Positions 10,280-20,513 of a DNA stretch of 24,872 bases are shown here, one piece after another. This DNA is from Apostichopus leukothele (taxonomy: Eukaryota; Echinodermata; Holothuroidea; Aspidochirotida; Stichopodidae). The stretch lies in contig JAAAKB020000024.1 in NCBI GenBank assembly GCA_010014835.2, forward strand, positions 942,166 through 967,037, in the 5' to 3' direction. Every line of letters starts with the position of its first letter. The stretch's first letter is position 1. The notes beneath the pieces were generated by a model. That model was not told the DNA's origin. It was given only the letters and a program-made list of their open reading frames with translations, and made no database searches. A program made the position numbers and the translations under genes.

Positions 10280-11392
10280 AAGTATCCTCCAACTTCAAAT
10301 CATATGTTTTATTATGACGAGTTAAAACAGCAAACAATCTTTTAAAGAATGAATTAATCTATATCTGTGTGAAGTTATGAATGCAACGCATGAAAACGAA
10401 ACACTTTCAGTTAGTTATTCATTTAGTTATTTATTTAGTATGGTTACTATAGTAAAGTTACCTTATGGTACTCTAGGAGAAAATATACTGTAGCATAAAA
10501 TCGTGGATATTTGGAGGATTGCCTTTTCTATTGGGAGCGTGGTAATGTATAACAGGAATCAAATGTTAGAGTGTTAATTACGTAATTAGAGCTCCTAATT
10601 TTCGAGCGGGGAAGGGGGAGGGGTTATTGGAATATCTGTGAGGGAGAGATGGTCTAGTCTTACTCGTTGGTTTCATAGTTTAAGTGTCATTTTGGAGTAA
10701 GTGTTTAACGGTCCCTGCATGGTACTTCCGTCTTTGTTGATCCATACATAAAAAAGTTCATGAGCAGATTCGATCAGCTTTTATGTTGATATTTTTCACT
10801 CATGAATGTTTTCAAAGATTAATGACATCGCTGGGTTCTGGAAGATGTACCGCATATGTCTTCAACCAATCATCCTGCATGGCGGGGAGCATTTTAGCAA
10901 ACCGCTTGTCTTCGTCACTCATCCCGTGAGATGAGATAGAGCATGAAACATCTACTGACCCTGATGCTCCGTCTAGTGTCATTGACTTTTTGTCAAATAA
11001 AGATGGACACATCGAGAAGGAATGTCATCTGAAATTTCTAGAAAAGGAAAGAAATAGTTACATTAATGGAATAATTGAATGAGTGCCTACGTCATGTAAG
11101 GGTGCTTCATGTACCTATAAAGATAACTAACTTGAAAAATAACAATACTCAAGTTATTCTGTTGTGACATGGAGTATTGTAGTGGGTATGTCAAGAGAAT
11201 AAATACCCTATACTTGAATGTAAGCAAGAAAAGGAAAGAGCGGGGGAAACAAAAGAAACGAATTTATGAAATTCTTGATGGATCTTCCCATGTTACACCT
11301 TCATACCTGGCACCATTATAATATTGTCAATAACAATGGGCAGTATCCAGTACATACCAGTACATACTCACAAGGCTAATTGTTTATTCGAT
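10280..11392. other. Non-coding stretch downstream of the minus-strand gene
   Basis: No supported gene lies here. A minus-strand frame at 11012-10812 reads protein-like (ending QDDWLKTYAVHLPEPSDVIN) and follows a good pyrimidine-AG (minus strand, about 11050-11035), but it has a stop between that acceptor and the frame, so no coherent exon can be drawn. Confidence 0.4.
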
Positions 11393-11398
11393 GATACT
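11393..11398 (-). terminator. AATAAA polyadenylation signal, minus strand
   Basis: TTTATT on the plus strand is AATAAA on minus, 65 bases after the stop codon of the exon at 11808-11464. The position suits a short 3' UTR. The hexamer is common by chance in AT-rich DNA. Confidence 0.4.
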
Positions 11399-11463
11399 AA
11401 GAAGTATCACAGAATTTGCTACCATTGTACTGTACCTCAAGCATTGGGAACATTTACATAGAC

Positions 11464-11808
11464 CTATATTGCAATCAGGAGCTTGCGTAGCTTGTTTAGC
11501 GAGCCTGTGAACAAATAGTTCATGAAATGATTGACAGTCTGCACATTCCTCTCGTTTATTAGTCTATTATTAGCCAGTAATTTGTCAGATAAACTTTCAT
11601 ACAGTTTTCCTACAGTACGACACTTTTGATCGCACAAATATGACGTCATTTGAAGTAGTATACTGTATGTGCCAAACATGTCACATACGTCAGTATGTGT
11701 GTATGGTGTCCCTTTGTAGCGATTATGATATTGGTGCTGCATTGTTTTTGTTAAGATATCTTTCAAGAAATGAAAAACAAAAGACAATTTGCTATGCGTA
11801 AGACAGTT
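11464..11808 (-). CDS. Candidate terminal exon of an unidentified gene
   Basis: The minus-strand frame is open from 11850 down to a TAG at 11466-11464, the second longest minus-strand frame of the window, with mixed codon usage that reads like protein. With an acceptor at TTGCAGAG (11816-11809) it encodes about 114 residues, rich in Leu, Asn, Lys and helix formers. No family is certain. The stretch LSFVFHFLKDILTKT...YTHTDVCDMFG faintly recalls the RhoGAP block LxxLxxHLxxV...MTxxNLAxVFGP, but the catalytic arginine region was not found, so this is only a hint. The phase (0) matches the donor of the candidate exon at 12632-12517. It may be the 3' end of a gene whose other exons are unseen, or a chance frame. 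Confidence 0.4.
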   Translation of the reverse strand, partial: NCLTHSKLSFVFHFLKDILTKTMQHQYHNRYKGTPYTHTDVCDMFGTYSILLQMTSYLCDQKCRTVGKLYESLSDKLLANNRLINERNVQTVNHFMNYLFTGSLNKLRKLLIAI

Positions 11809-12516
11809 CTCTGCAATAAGTGCTGTCCTTAAATATTCCACGTGCAAGATTCAAGTTATTGTAGTTCCTATACTTACTCTCAAAGAATCGCAAACTATGT
11901 TTAATGTAAATTCCACACAATTTGTTATATTGCTCGAATTAAGATTACTCCGTTACTTATTTAGCTGTTTCAGAGTTTAGTTTAGATAAAGGCAAGTTAT
12001 TAGGTAATAGAATTTATCAAACGTTAGTAATAACCTATTTATAAAACCAACAGCTAGCGCTGTAACTTACTATACATTTATATGGATCGAGGTCACTCGT
12101 TAAATGGACAGAAGACAATGTGAACAATTTAAGCAAGGAATTCTATTCTGACAAACATACTTTATTCTGTTACACAATATGGACTTTGCAACATAGCTCT
12201 ATTTGACGTTTGTTAAGCAATGCAGTGCTATGACACAAAAAGGGTGTTTGCCTTTCTGGAGAACTTCCTTGATGGTCGTTTTCCACCGGCGGTAATTTTC
12301 TTGTTTTGCTGTCCGAAACAGACGGACACATTATGACGATTGTCTCCCTTTCACGACTTTCACAAATGATACCATAGTTGAATGATTATTTGCCATTATT
12401 TCTTTGGTTGACAGTAATAATTAGGTATGTTTGTTAGGAATCTTTGACACTGTAAACGCCTTTTTATAACAATCATTACCTCTGATGATCTTTTCCATGG
12501 AGTTCAAATAACATAC
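11809..12516 (-). other. Putative intron between the two candidate exons
   Basis: This region is bounded by GTATGT and by an AG at 11810-11809. Its middle (about 12240-12350) is clearly richer in G+C than its surroundings, with a small stem GTCCG/CGGAC at 12311-12327. It also holds a minus-strand frame from 12331 to 12170 (53 codons, MCPSVSDSKTRKLPPVEN...) without convincing splice sites. Confidence 0.35.
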
Positions 12517-12632
12517 CTTGTCTGGTGGGGTGTCATGGAACATGGGTTGAATGTACATGTCAGAAAGGATGAAGAAAAAAGACAAAGGAATTCGGCGAAC
12601 AGGCTCAGTAAAATCTACTCTCACAAAAGCTG
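12517..12632 (-). CDS. Candidate internal exon of the same unidentified gene
   Basis: The minus-strand frame reads AFVRVDFTEPVRRIPLSFFF, then ILSDMYIQPMFHDTPPDK, and ends exactly before CAAG|GTATGT, a near-ideal donor, in phase 0. On the 5' side the acceptor CCTAAACTCCAG (or the CAG three bases on) gives about 38 residues entered in phase 1. Joined to the exon at 11808 it removes a 708-bp intron and keeps the frame. I recognise no domain. The support is the splice-site quality and the phase match, not homology. Confidence 0.35.
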
Positions 12633-13235
12633 CTGGAGTTTAGGGGAACTAGATATTCTCTAACTCCTTTATCAAACTCCTTCAATAGATTTACTGTACA
12701 AGACACCGCGTTGATAGTTACAGTGAAATATTTCCTTCTTCAAAAGCTTCCCTTGACATTCTGTACTATTCAATTTAGTTGATACATGATGTGATGTGTA
12801 TATTAAAAATCTTGATAACAATACACCCCCCCCCCCCATCCCCTCCACCAGAGTTAGAAATGTATTTGGCAAACATGCTCATGGTCGGAGTTATTCAGTT
12901 GTTGCTGGTTCTGGTTATCTCTAAATGTGTCAGAATGCTGTAGTTCTGCTTGACAATATACTGATACTTTTTAGATGTCATCTTCAGATGCTTCAAATTA
13001 GTAGTTTAATAATGTTATAGCAGTTGTGTATAGCTAACTAGTTCACACTTAGCACTCGGTTCCTCGTGTTTATATTATTATTGTTACATATTATTATATT
13101 AGGATGAGAATGAGGATGTGAGGTCTCGCGTTTAATGGCGGCAAACGCTTGCACTTGCTGCTGACATGCTGCTGACGCTTGCACATGCTGCTGTACTGTT
13201 TATAAATATTTATATTTTATGCTGGAAATATATAA
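12633..13235. other. Non-coding stretch with a C12 tract and a short tandem duplication
   Basis: It holds 12 consecutive C at 12826-12837. At 13143-13197 there is an imperfect duplication of a roughly 30-bp unit built from GCTTGCAC and TGCTGCTGAC. No gene was recognised. Confidence 0.5.
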
Positions 13236-13524
13236 ATGAAAAATGAAAAAAAAATGAAAATGACGATGGCAGGAGAACACTTGATAGGACAATGTCGGTT
13301 ACAAGTTACCACAATAGCCGGCAAAGATAAAAACAATAAGAACCATTGTTATTTTGAAGGACCTATGCAGAAGATGCCACAAGTGGTTTTGGTTCTAACT
13401 ATATACCACAACCAAAGTATAAGAATAACTTTAGGAAATAAAAGCGAGATGATTCAGCTAAGTGAATTCCCAAAGTTCACAAGTGACATACCGGGCACAT
13501 CTCATGTGGTGAACCATCCACCAA
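13236..13524 (+). CDS. Weak candidate for an upstream exon of the Hox gene
   Basis: An ATG-initiated frame of 96 complete codons runs to CCACCAA|GTAAGA at 13524/13525, a good 5' splice site left in phase 1. The Hox terminal exon at 14947 must be entered in phase 1, so the two could be joined across a 1422-bp intron (giving ...NHPPRGTSSC...). Against this, the encoded peptide is Lys/Met-rich at its start and lacks the Ser/Tyr/Pro/Gly-rich character of posterior Hox amino-terminal regions, the phase match has a one in three chance, and posterior Hox first exons normally encode 150-250 residues. It may be a chance frame. Confidence 0.18.
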
Positions 13525-14946
13525 GTAAGATCACCATATAGTGACCTTGTACCTACACAAGGGGATCATGGTCAACCTTACTGGATAGATTTCTTCCTAA
13601 CAATTTAATCCTTTGAGATTTCAAGTTCAATCGAAAGGTTTGTTTCGTCTCACATAAAATATAGGGAAGTGCAGTTTTAACGAGCAGGTATGGAAGATAA
13701 CGTGTATACAACGTGCGTGTTCGATTGTATCATGGCAGGTTCTAAAGAATAGAACCAAACGATAATTGTACTTTACCATGCCATGATTCTATTATTACTG
13801 CTGCAAAATGAATAAAAACATTAATATTTATAAGCAAGAAATATCAATGATACGGATGTATGTAAGCACAGTATGTATATATGGTAGTACGTATGGATGA
13901 ATGTATATTTAGATGGGATGTATGATGAATGGCTGGATGGATGGCCATATGTTTGTAAAAGAGACTAACGAGTTACTTCGGTTTCCTTTTTTCTTATCAA
14001 ATCATTGTCCTACAGCAATAAAGGGTCGCATCTATTAACAATGCTGTTTATGAAACAATAAAAAAGCGTTTGGTTTGATTCATTCCTTTGTTGTGCACCT
14101 ATTTCATGGTGTATAATTCTTTTACCATTAGGTCATTCTTTGAATTAGCGGTTCCACCCAAGAATTCCAAAGCATCCCTGTTTCTGCTGGAGTCACTTGA
14201 CTATTTTATGAATTCATTCTGTCATAATGAGAATTGATTCCATGATTGGATCCCTTTGCCGTCTGAAAGTAAACATGAATCCAACGAGAACTTTTTGTTG
14301 TTGAAAATACTCGTTCATTCCAGATCTAGATTCGTATGAAGTCACTCAGGACCAATGTACTACTCCTCTAAGCAAATGATTGCAACTATTTTTGGGTGTG
14401 GTGTGTAGTCTTATCAAATGTTGCACTTACATATGTTTACATATTGCATGTATCACCACGTTGGTAATGTTCAAAAAAAATTCACCTATAAAGAACATCT
14501 GCTCTGTAAGATGTTGAAAAAAAGGACAGCGATGGGGTGTAGCAGACACCAAATTTGAACACCCTTTCTCCAATCAATATGCATGGAATATGTTACAAAC
14601 CACCTTCGACATATATTCATGGCACCAAACCCCTCCCCCCTTTTTTTGATTGTGCTTTGAGGAACTTCCAATAGGATATGAAGAAATGAAGGGGAAAAAA
14701 GCACCATGGGAAGAGACGCATATTGGCACATCCTTTACAAACTTGCTGAGGCTCGGAGAAGAACCTTCTTCCAAAATGGGATTACCATCTTGAAAATTGG
14801 AAATGTGTCAACTGAAGATTGTTGAAACATGCATATCACAATTGACGCATGAAAGATGATTTTGATACTAGTATTAAGAATGGGAATTGTTAAATTCATG
14901 CAACTGTTTCTAACTTTCAGTGTCGTTTTCTTTTGTTTTCATGCAG
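13525..14946 (+). other. Sequence directly upstream of the Hox homeobox exon (intron)
   Basis: This is intron whatever the upstream exon proves to be. It holds a degenerate ATGG/ATGT tetranucleotide-like tract (about 13856-13945). Two overlapping minus-strand frames at 14486-14774 span a poly-A/poly-G run and look incidental. Confidence 0.6.
14921..14946 (+). promoter_or_regulatory. Hox11/13b: Splice acceptor of the Hox homeobox exon
   Basis: A T-rich tract (TGTCGTTTTCTTTTGTTTTC) is followed by ATGCAG, with the AG at 14945-14946. An earlier AG at 14919-14920 (CTAACTTTCAG) is also usable, but it would add an FFCFH-type hydrophobic stretch before the homeodomain, which is unlikely for a Hox protein. 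Confidence 0.75.
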
Positions 14947-15254
14947 GAGGAACCTCGTCGTGTAGTCTACTAGCAACTTTCACCACAACACCTAGAAGGA
15001 CAAAAAGGAGACCTTACTCAAAACTTCAAATATACGAACTTGAGAAAGAATTTCAACATAATATGTATTTAACGAGAGACAGGAGAGCGAAACTTTCACA
15101 AACCTTGAGTCTTACTGAGAGGCAGGTCAAAATATGGTTTCAAAACAGGAGGATGAAATTGAAAAAGATCAACGAAAGGGAACGTAGTAAACAGAGGAAG
15201 CAAGGGCAAGGGCAAACTCAAGATTCGGTGAAACCAGACAAAATAATTGGTTGA
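14947..15254 (+). CDS. Hox11/13b: Posterior Hox protein, terminal exon with complete homeodomain
   Basis: The exon encodes a short linker ([15 protein letters not shown]), a full 60-residue homeodomain (14994-15173) and a basic, Gln-rich tail ending DKIIG before TGA. The open frame extends left to an ATG at 14856, but that part is intron: it reads through the pyrimidine tract and is hydrophobic. Intron placement just before the homeobox is typical of Hox genes. The residues [21 protein letters not shown] and [20 protein letters not shown] mark a posterior Hox. From memory of echinoderm paralogues they best fit Hox11/13b; Hox9/10 and the a and c paralogues differ in helix 2. The protein is a nuclear DNA-binding regulator of posterior patterning. 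The amino-terminal exon is not identified. The class is secure; the paralogue letter is tentative. Confidence 0.88.
14994..15173 (+). other. Hox11/13b: Homeobox (60-residue homeodomain)
   Basis: Numbering from RRTKRRPY (Y8), the invariant residues fall in place: L16, F20, L40, W48, F49, N51 and R53. Q50 is the usual Hox base-contact residue. Arm residues R5 and R6 are basic. K10 with M24-Y25-L26 is of the posterior type. There are no gaps or stops, so the domain appears functional. Confidence 0.95.
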
Positions 15255-15350
15255 CAAATGGAGCAACAACAAAACAACACTATGGAGGAAGCTATTTGGA
15301 GAACATTTAGAAATTTAACAGACCATTGATGCTTTGAGGCCGTCTCGTAG

Positions 15351-15373
15351 ACTTGCTAGAAGTCTTAGCAAGT
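15351..15373 (+). repeat. Stem-loop in the Hox 3' UTR
   Basis: ACTTGCTA and TAGCAAGT form a perfect 8-bp stem with a 7-base loop. The two base pairs beyond it can extend the stem (one is a G-T pair). It is too short for a microRNA precursor, but could be an RNA element. Confidence 0.6.
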
Positions 15374-15772
15374 TTAGAATGGTGTAACACAAGAAATAGA
15401 AGCAGACAGAACTATAAGAAGCCAAACGGGTAGCTCGAGGAAAGGAGAGAGAAGAACGTCGCAAGACATCGGACAAGAATGGTTGTGGACTGGAGGTGGA
15501 CTGGAGAGGAGATGAATAGTGATGTGTAAGGATTGTATTAATGTATCGAAATCTATATAGAGGTCAATGTAACACATTGTGGAGGCTTAGTGGAAAACCC
15601 AAATGGGTCGGAAGTGCCCTATAAAGAGATTACAAGAGACGTTAGTCTGGTTGTAAAAGATAACATAACATAGCCATATTGTGTATCATATTATGATCTG
15701 GCTCATAGCTTATGTAGGTAACAAACCGAATATTATGTCGCTTTGAAACCTACAATTGCCAGGAATACTTAG

Positions 15773-15778
15773 AATAAA
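15773..15778 (+). terminator. Hox11/13b: AATAAA polyadenylation signal of the Hox gene
   Basis: This is the first canonical AATAAA after the Hox stop codon, 518 bases downstream, which is a normal distance. Confidence 0.5.
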
Positions 15779-15795
15779 CAATAGTGTTATCGTGG

Positions 15796-18239
15796 ACGTG
15801 AAATGTGTGCAAGATATTATGTTTTACAATTATAATTTCTTCACAGAAAAAAAGTCAACACATAACTTGAGACCAAGTAGTGAGTTACTGAGTAAAAAGA
15901 CAACTATTAACATTATATCCATGCGTTTGAGCTGTTAATAATAGCAGTGTATAGTGCCAAAAGATATATATGCAGAAACGTAAGATTTGATGAAGGCTAA
16001 GGTTTATTCTAAGGTCGGGTTTCTTTAGATCAAAACATATTAATTTTGAATTTCTTAGCTACCCATTACGGTTTTAGCTTTAATCCAAAGACTATGAATC
16101 CTTTTGTGAGATATGAGTCAAGTTCTAACTCTACCATGTTGAATACACATGTCATACTGATAAAAAAAGAAGATTAAAAAAGTACGATAGCGTTAGTTTA
16201 TGCATTATCGATACTAGAATTAGTTAGATACCAGACTAAGCTCTGGCAGTCGGCTGATGTTTATAATTTAATGCGCAATGACTTGTTTTCTCTTCTGTTC
16301 AAACTTGGGTCTTATTCATTTCCAAGATATTTATAACCTGGCAGCTCCTAGTAATGGAAATTTATCATGAAGGTTGGCGAAGCAAATGAAGTATTTTGTA
16401 TCCCTTTTTAACTTTTCCATCTTTCCTCTCATGCACAAAGGGGTCGTGTATATCTTCTTTTTGCGGAATTTGATAAAAAGATAAATCGGTCAAATCTTAT
16501 TGCAACCGCCTAAACTCTGTCGATGAAGTATAAACAACTCACAAGTTAAAATACGACTGCGTGAAACGAGAATCAGAATAGAAAAATAAGACATTCATTT
16601 CTTTCACCTTGTCTCATCTTTAGTGAAATATTGCCGAGTTGATGTATACCTTTATATATTAACCTTGATTAGTAACTTGTCAGCAGGTTAGACATACATT
16701 TTATAACAAGAGTAATTGTTTATCAAGAATTTCATTTCATCCATTATTCACAAACAAAGGAAAGAGAGGAGGATGAGGAGGAGAAGAAAAATCACAGACG
16801 AACATCTTGCTGTCTCTCTGTCTCTGTAATGTAATGTTAAAGGTGGTAATTGTCACAGTATCTTTATTAGTTTCTGAATATAGAACTATAAATGATATGT
16901 AAAAGATTCTCTAAATGTTGTGTTCCCTCATTAATGCTGTTGAAAGGTTTACAATTTGGTTGAATAATATATAGTTTGCAGACACAATATATAATAGGTA
17001 CCGTATATTAACTCATCAATATTTCGGATTACAATCTTTAACAAAAGCTAAGGAAACATGTTACGTTTATCACTTTCAGATTTGCGATGTAATCTAAATT
17101 TTGTGCTGTGTGCTTAATCTTTATACATATGTCTCTGGTATGGAATGGGTGGGTGTATAATGTATGATTCCGAACTAAAAGGGTACTACCAAAGACGAAA
17201 AGGGTCATACAAGATCATCAATTTCATAACAGAATTACTTAAAGCGGTCACGAATCGTAAATAGCATACTGTGGCACCACAAAGAACAATTAATCTAGAA
17301 ACATTTCCATTTTGAGATGTGGATGAATACTAAAGTTAAACCTTAAATTTTTCTTTGGAAATAATCATTTGTATTTAATACAAAATCTAAAGTATGTTTA
17401 AAGCAAACGTCTAAGGGAGATATTTACTACGCTTCAGACTCCGTATGAAGTTTCATCCTATATTTAAAGTGTTAATGCCTAAATGCTTTAGACATCTTGG
17501 TTACTGCCCGAGTAGCAACTGGTTGATGCCCAGGGTGGTGGAAAAGAAGTTGGTTAAAACAAGTTACTCATACGTTCTGACATGTCCTTGCCTCTTCTCG
17601 CTTCCTCTGTGCATCAGTTTTGAAGTTACTGACATCTCGGCATCTACAATAAAGTTACAAAAATTACAAATGTATTACTTATTTCAAACTTGTTTGTTTA
17701 TATCTTGATCGCGTGATGAAGTTCGAGAAATATTCCACCGTTACTACAAAAAGTTTGAAAGAGGGATACAATTTGGGTGCTAAATCCAAAGGAATTGGGC
17801 AATGTACACAACCTATAGATATTCAATACATGAGATGTATAGTTACTTCTTAATCGTGTTTTACTTTACACGTGATATCGATCCGTCCGTACATCAAATT
17901 TGGGACAGATGATGAATATATATCCAATTAGAAAACGGACAGTCAAATAAGACAGAGAAGGGGAACACGAATTGTACAAGAGGAAGATCGTTTTGGAAAT
18001 ATGGTGTCCAAGGAGGTATATATGTAGGATCGTGTCAATTTGTTTCTTGAAAAGATGGCTCATTTTATCATTTATCATCATTAATATTATTATTATTACT
18101 ATTTCTATCATTACTATTATTATTATTATTATTATTGCTTCTATATTTTGTCTGTAAATATATTACGTACTCACAATACGGGTCTCTATATTAAGTAGTC
18201 ATTATTTTCAGCACTATCTGATACATCTGTACACATAAT
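15796..18239. other. Non-coding stretch downstream of the Hox gene
   Basis: No gene is supported here. A purine run lies at about 16755-16793 (GGAGGATGAGGAGGAG type). An imperfect (ATT)n tract lies at 18081-18137. The frames at 17445-17708 and 17866-18157 lack family resemblance and overlap low-complexity sequence. Confidence 0.5.
18081..18137. repeat. Interrupted (ATT)n microsatellite
   Basis: ATT triplets are broken by CT/CA changes and end in a clean (ATT)n block at about 18112-18137. Confidence 0.85.
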
Positions 18240-18640
18240 ACTTTTATAACGTCTCAGGTCGGTGGCCCATGTTTGTGTTATATGAATATTCATGTTGACC
18301 TCTGACTCGAGTAATGATTAAGTCACGTTATACAGTCATCGTTGTTCATGCAAATGCCTGGATCATGTAAGGATTAATTATTCATTTATTCAACCCGATG
18401 TGTTAAACGTGTTACGTCAACAAATTGTAGCGGCAGTGAAATATTTATCTGTCCTGATTAATTGCTTTATAAAGAATTCGAAGATTGGAATGTGTTGATG
18501 ATATATATCAGTATGACGATTGAAGGCTTCGTGTGACACAACATGTGCTCTAATTAGCATAGGGTTGCATTCTGCACACAACTATGTATATTGGACTGTT
18601 AGTGTAGTTTATATATAGGGCCTATGTACAGTAGGTTGCT
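18240..18640. promoter_or_regulatory. Candidate cis-regulatory module with POU and homeodomain-type sites
   Basis: Within 200 bases lie the 12-bp palindrome ATGAATATTCAT (18282-18293), a dimeric POU-type site, an exact octamer ATGCAAAT (18348-18355), TGACCT half-site sequence at 18296-18301, GGATTAATTA near 18371, and the palindrome CTTTATAAAG (18465-18474), which suits Cdx or posterior Hox proteins. The block lies about 3 kb after the Hox exon. This is inferred from motif density only; such motifs also arise by chance in AT-rich DNA. Confidence 0.3.
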
Positions 18641-20158
18641 CAACCTAACCATTAACTTGCTCATTTATGTGATATTTATTCCCTTTTCAAACTCTTGACT
18701 TGACGTAACATTGTTATGACCATACGTTCACAGTTTGAACGTACCCGGGACTGGGTGTTGAGAGTGGAGCAAGTTACTTTCATCAGTGAGTTGGTATGGG
18801 AGAGTGGGAGTTAATCAGTATGCAAATAAACTTAAAAGGTTTTTTGTTTGTCTAGGAATATTTTGCCATTGTGTCAGCTTTGCAACAACAACAAAAATAA
18901 CAACAAAATCAATTTATAAACTGCTGACAATGTTTACATGCTATATCGAAATCATTTCACTGCCAAAAGACAACCCACTTTTTTTTTCTAATTGGCGAAA
19001 CTAAATATAATAATTGCCCAATGTTAATCAATCCTTCTTTGGTTTAAAATCAGTTATCAATTATATATATATTTTTTTTGGACAAAGACAAACCGCACAT
19101 TTCCTTTTTGGTATTTTGTGTCATTTTTTTCAATTTCAGAGGACATCAAATTCTGCTGTTTTGACTGTAAAAGAACAACCTTGCTGTTGTAACGATAATT
19201 TTGTTTGTTTCTTTTTTTCTTTCTTCTCCGTTTTGAACATAAGAAAAATACATATTCATGATAGAGGCTATACCAGAAAAACCATGAATATTCATGTGGA
19301 GGCTGTTTGTGAAGAAGTAGGTAAAAAGTGGGTACAAATATAATAAACTGGGGTATACCTTGGGTGATAATAACTCAAAGCTGAATTACACAGCCTTTTA
19401 ACCTGCAGTAAAGTTGTTTGTACTGTTAATATTAAGTGTTTCGAGTATTTTTTGAAATCTATTTTTGGGGGTCATAACCTCTATGTTGAACAACAGTTTG
19501 CGTTCAAATCCGAATATGTTTGTTCATTTCTCAACGTCCTATTACAATTAAGTTTTTTAAGGCTTTTATACTGTTATTAGAACTATCACAAACCTAACCA
19601 AAGTAAGTTGTTGGGCTTAACCGGTTGGCTTTGCAAGTAACTATAACTAATGTGTGGGAGACATTTGTTTATGAATAATAACATTTATACGAACTAAGTA
19701 TACCCATAAGCATAAAACGAACTATATATCAACATAATATTCATATTCAAGTTTTACCCATGCGTCTTTATTATATATCAGCCAAAGTTCGAGCATTATT
19801 CTTAATTATTTTCTCAATTAATTAATCTCAACTACCGCACCTACCGCTCCAATGGCTTTGTTGAAATAATACGTCGAGATACTGTGTCAAACACAACATA
19901 ATAAATGAACATATGTTTCTCTATCATTGGACACATTAGATGTAGTTGCCTAATGAGGTATCAAGCTATGATATATTTCAATTGATCACGTGTTTTGATT
20001 CTTGTATTACGTCACACCACGCAATGTATATCACTTTATCCACAAGGAATACCATCAAGCTACTGTATAATCTAAAATATCAATCCATATAGTGACGTTA
20101 AAAATTAAAGATCGAGTCACATATGTTTTGCTATTACCGATCATTATGGATACGTTAT
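18641..20158. other. Non-coding stretch with a second POU-type palindrome
   Basis: CATGAATATTCATG, a perfect 14-bp palindrome, lies at 19283-19296, with a further ATATTCATGA about 40 bases before it. The frame at 19014-19343 spans T-runs and is judged incidental. Nothing else was recognised. Confidence 0.45.
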
Positions 20159-20513
20159 AAGGTGCCGTCAGTATGTTATGATCTTTCACAGCAGTTTTGC
20201 TACAATTTATCGCTCTGCTGCAACATAATAATGACACTTTGATTCTAGAGTAAATTAATACTTTTGGTGCTAGAAAACATTTGAATTGAGATCAACTTTA
20301 TCATTTTGCCTACAAAATATTGAAAAACATGACTTCCTTGGTGTAGTTTATCATTTCGTTGCAAAATGCTGAATTGACGAAAAATATTTAGCGATCAATT
20401 TATATTTTTATCGCAAATTGTTAAAATATTATCTGAATACTTCTTAATCATTTTGTTGAAAAATTGCTAGTAATATTTACAAAAAAATGATCTCAATATT
20501 TTGACGGCACCTT
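20159..20513. mobile_element. MITE-like DNA transposon relic with 12-bp perfect inverted ends
   Basis: AAGGTGCCGTCA at 20159-20170 and its exact reverse complement TGACGGCACCTT at 20502-20513 bound a non-coding segment of about 355 bp. The inverted similarity continues to about 25 bp (20 of 25 match, both reaching GATC). Inside the right half are four degenerate copies of a TTATCATTTTGTTGC-like unit at about 20298, 20348, 20407 and 20446. I could not find a clear target-site duplication, so the exact ends and superfamily are open. Confidence 0.7.

Larger units (their letters stand above)
15255..15795 (+). other. Hox11/13b: Hox 3' UTR (inferred extent)
   Basis: It is inferred from the stop at 15252-15254 to just beyond the AATAAA at 15773. 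It contains an 8-bp perfect stem (15351-15358 with 15366-15373) and a direct repeat GTGGACTGGA at about 15484-15504. The real end depends on which signal is used. Confidence 0.5.

Noticed and set aside
10812-11012. Minus-strand frame ending QDDWLKTYAVHLPEPSDVIN
   Set aside because: It looks protein-like, but a stop separates it from the only good acceptor, and the candidate gene upstream already ends at 11464.
14856-14946. Amino-terminal part of the open frame that contains the homeodomain
   Set aside because: It is hydrophobic, coincides with the pyrimidine tract and acceptor, and is best read as intron.
19014-19343. 109-codon plus-strand frame
   Set aside because: It is rich in Phe from T-runs, contains internal acceptor-like sites and shows no family resemblance.
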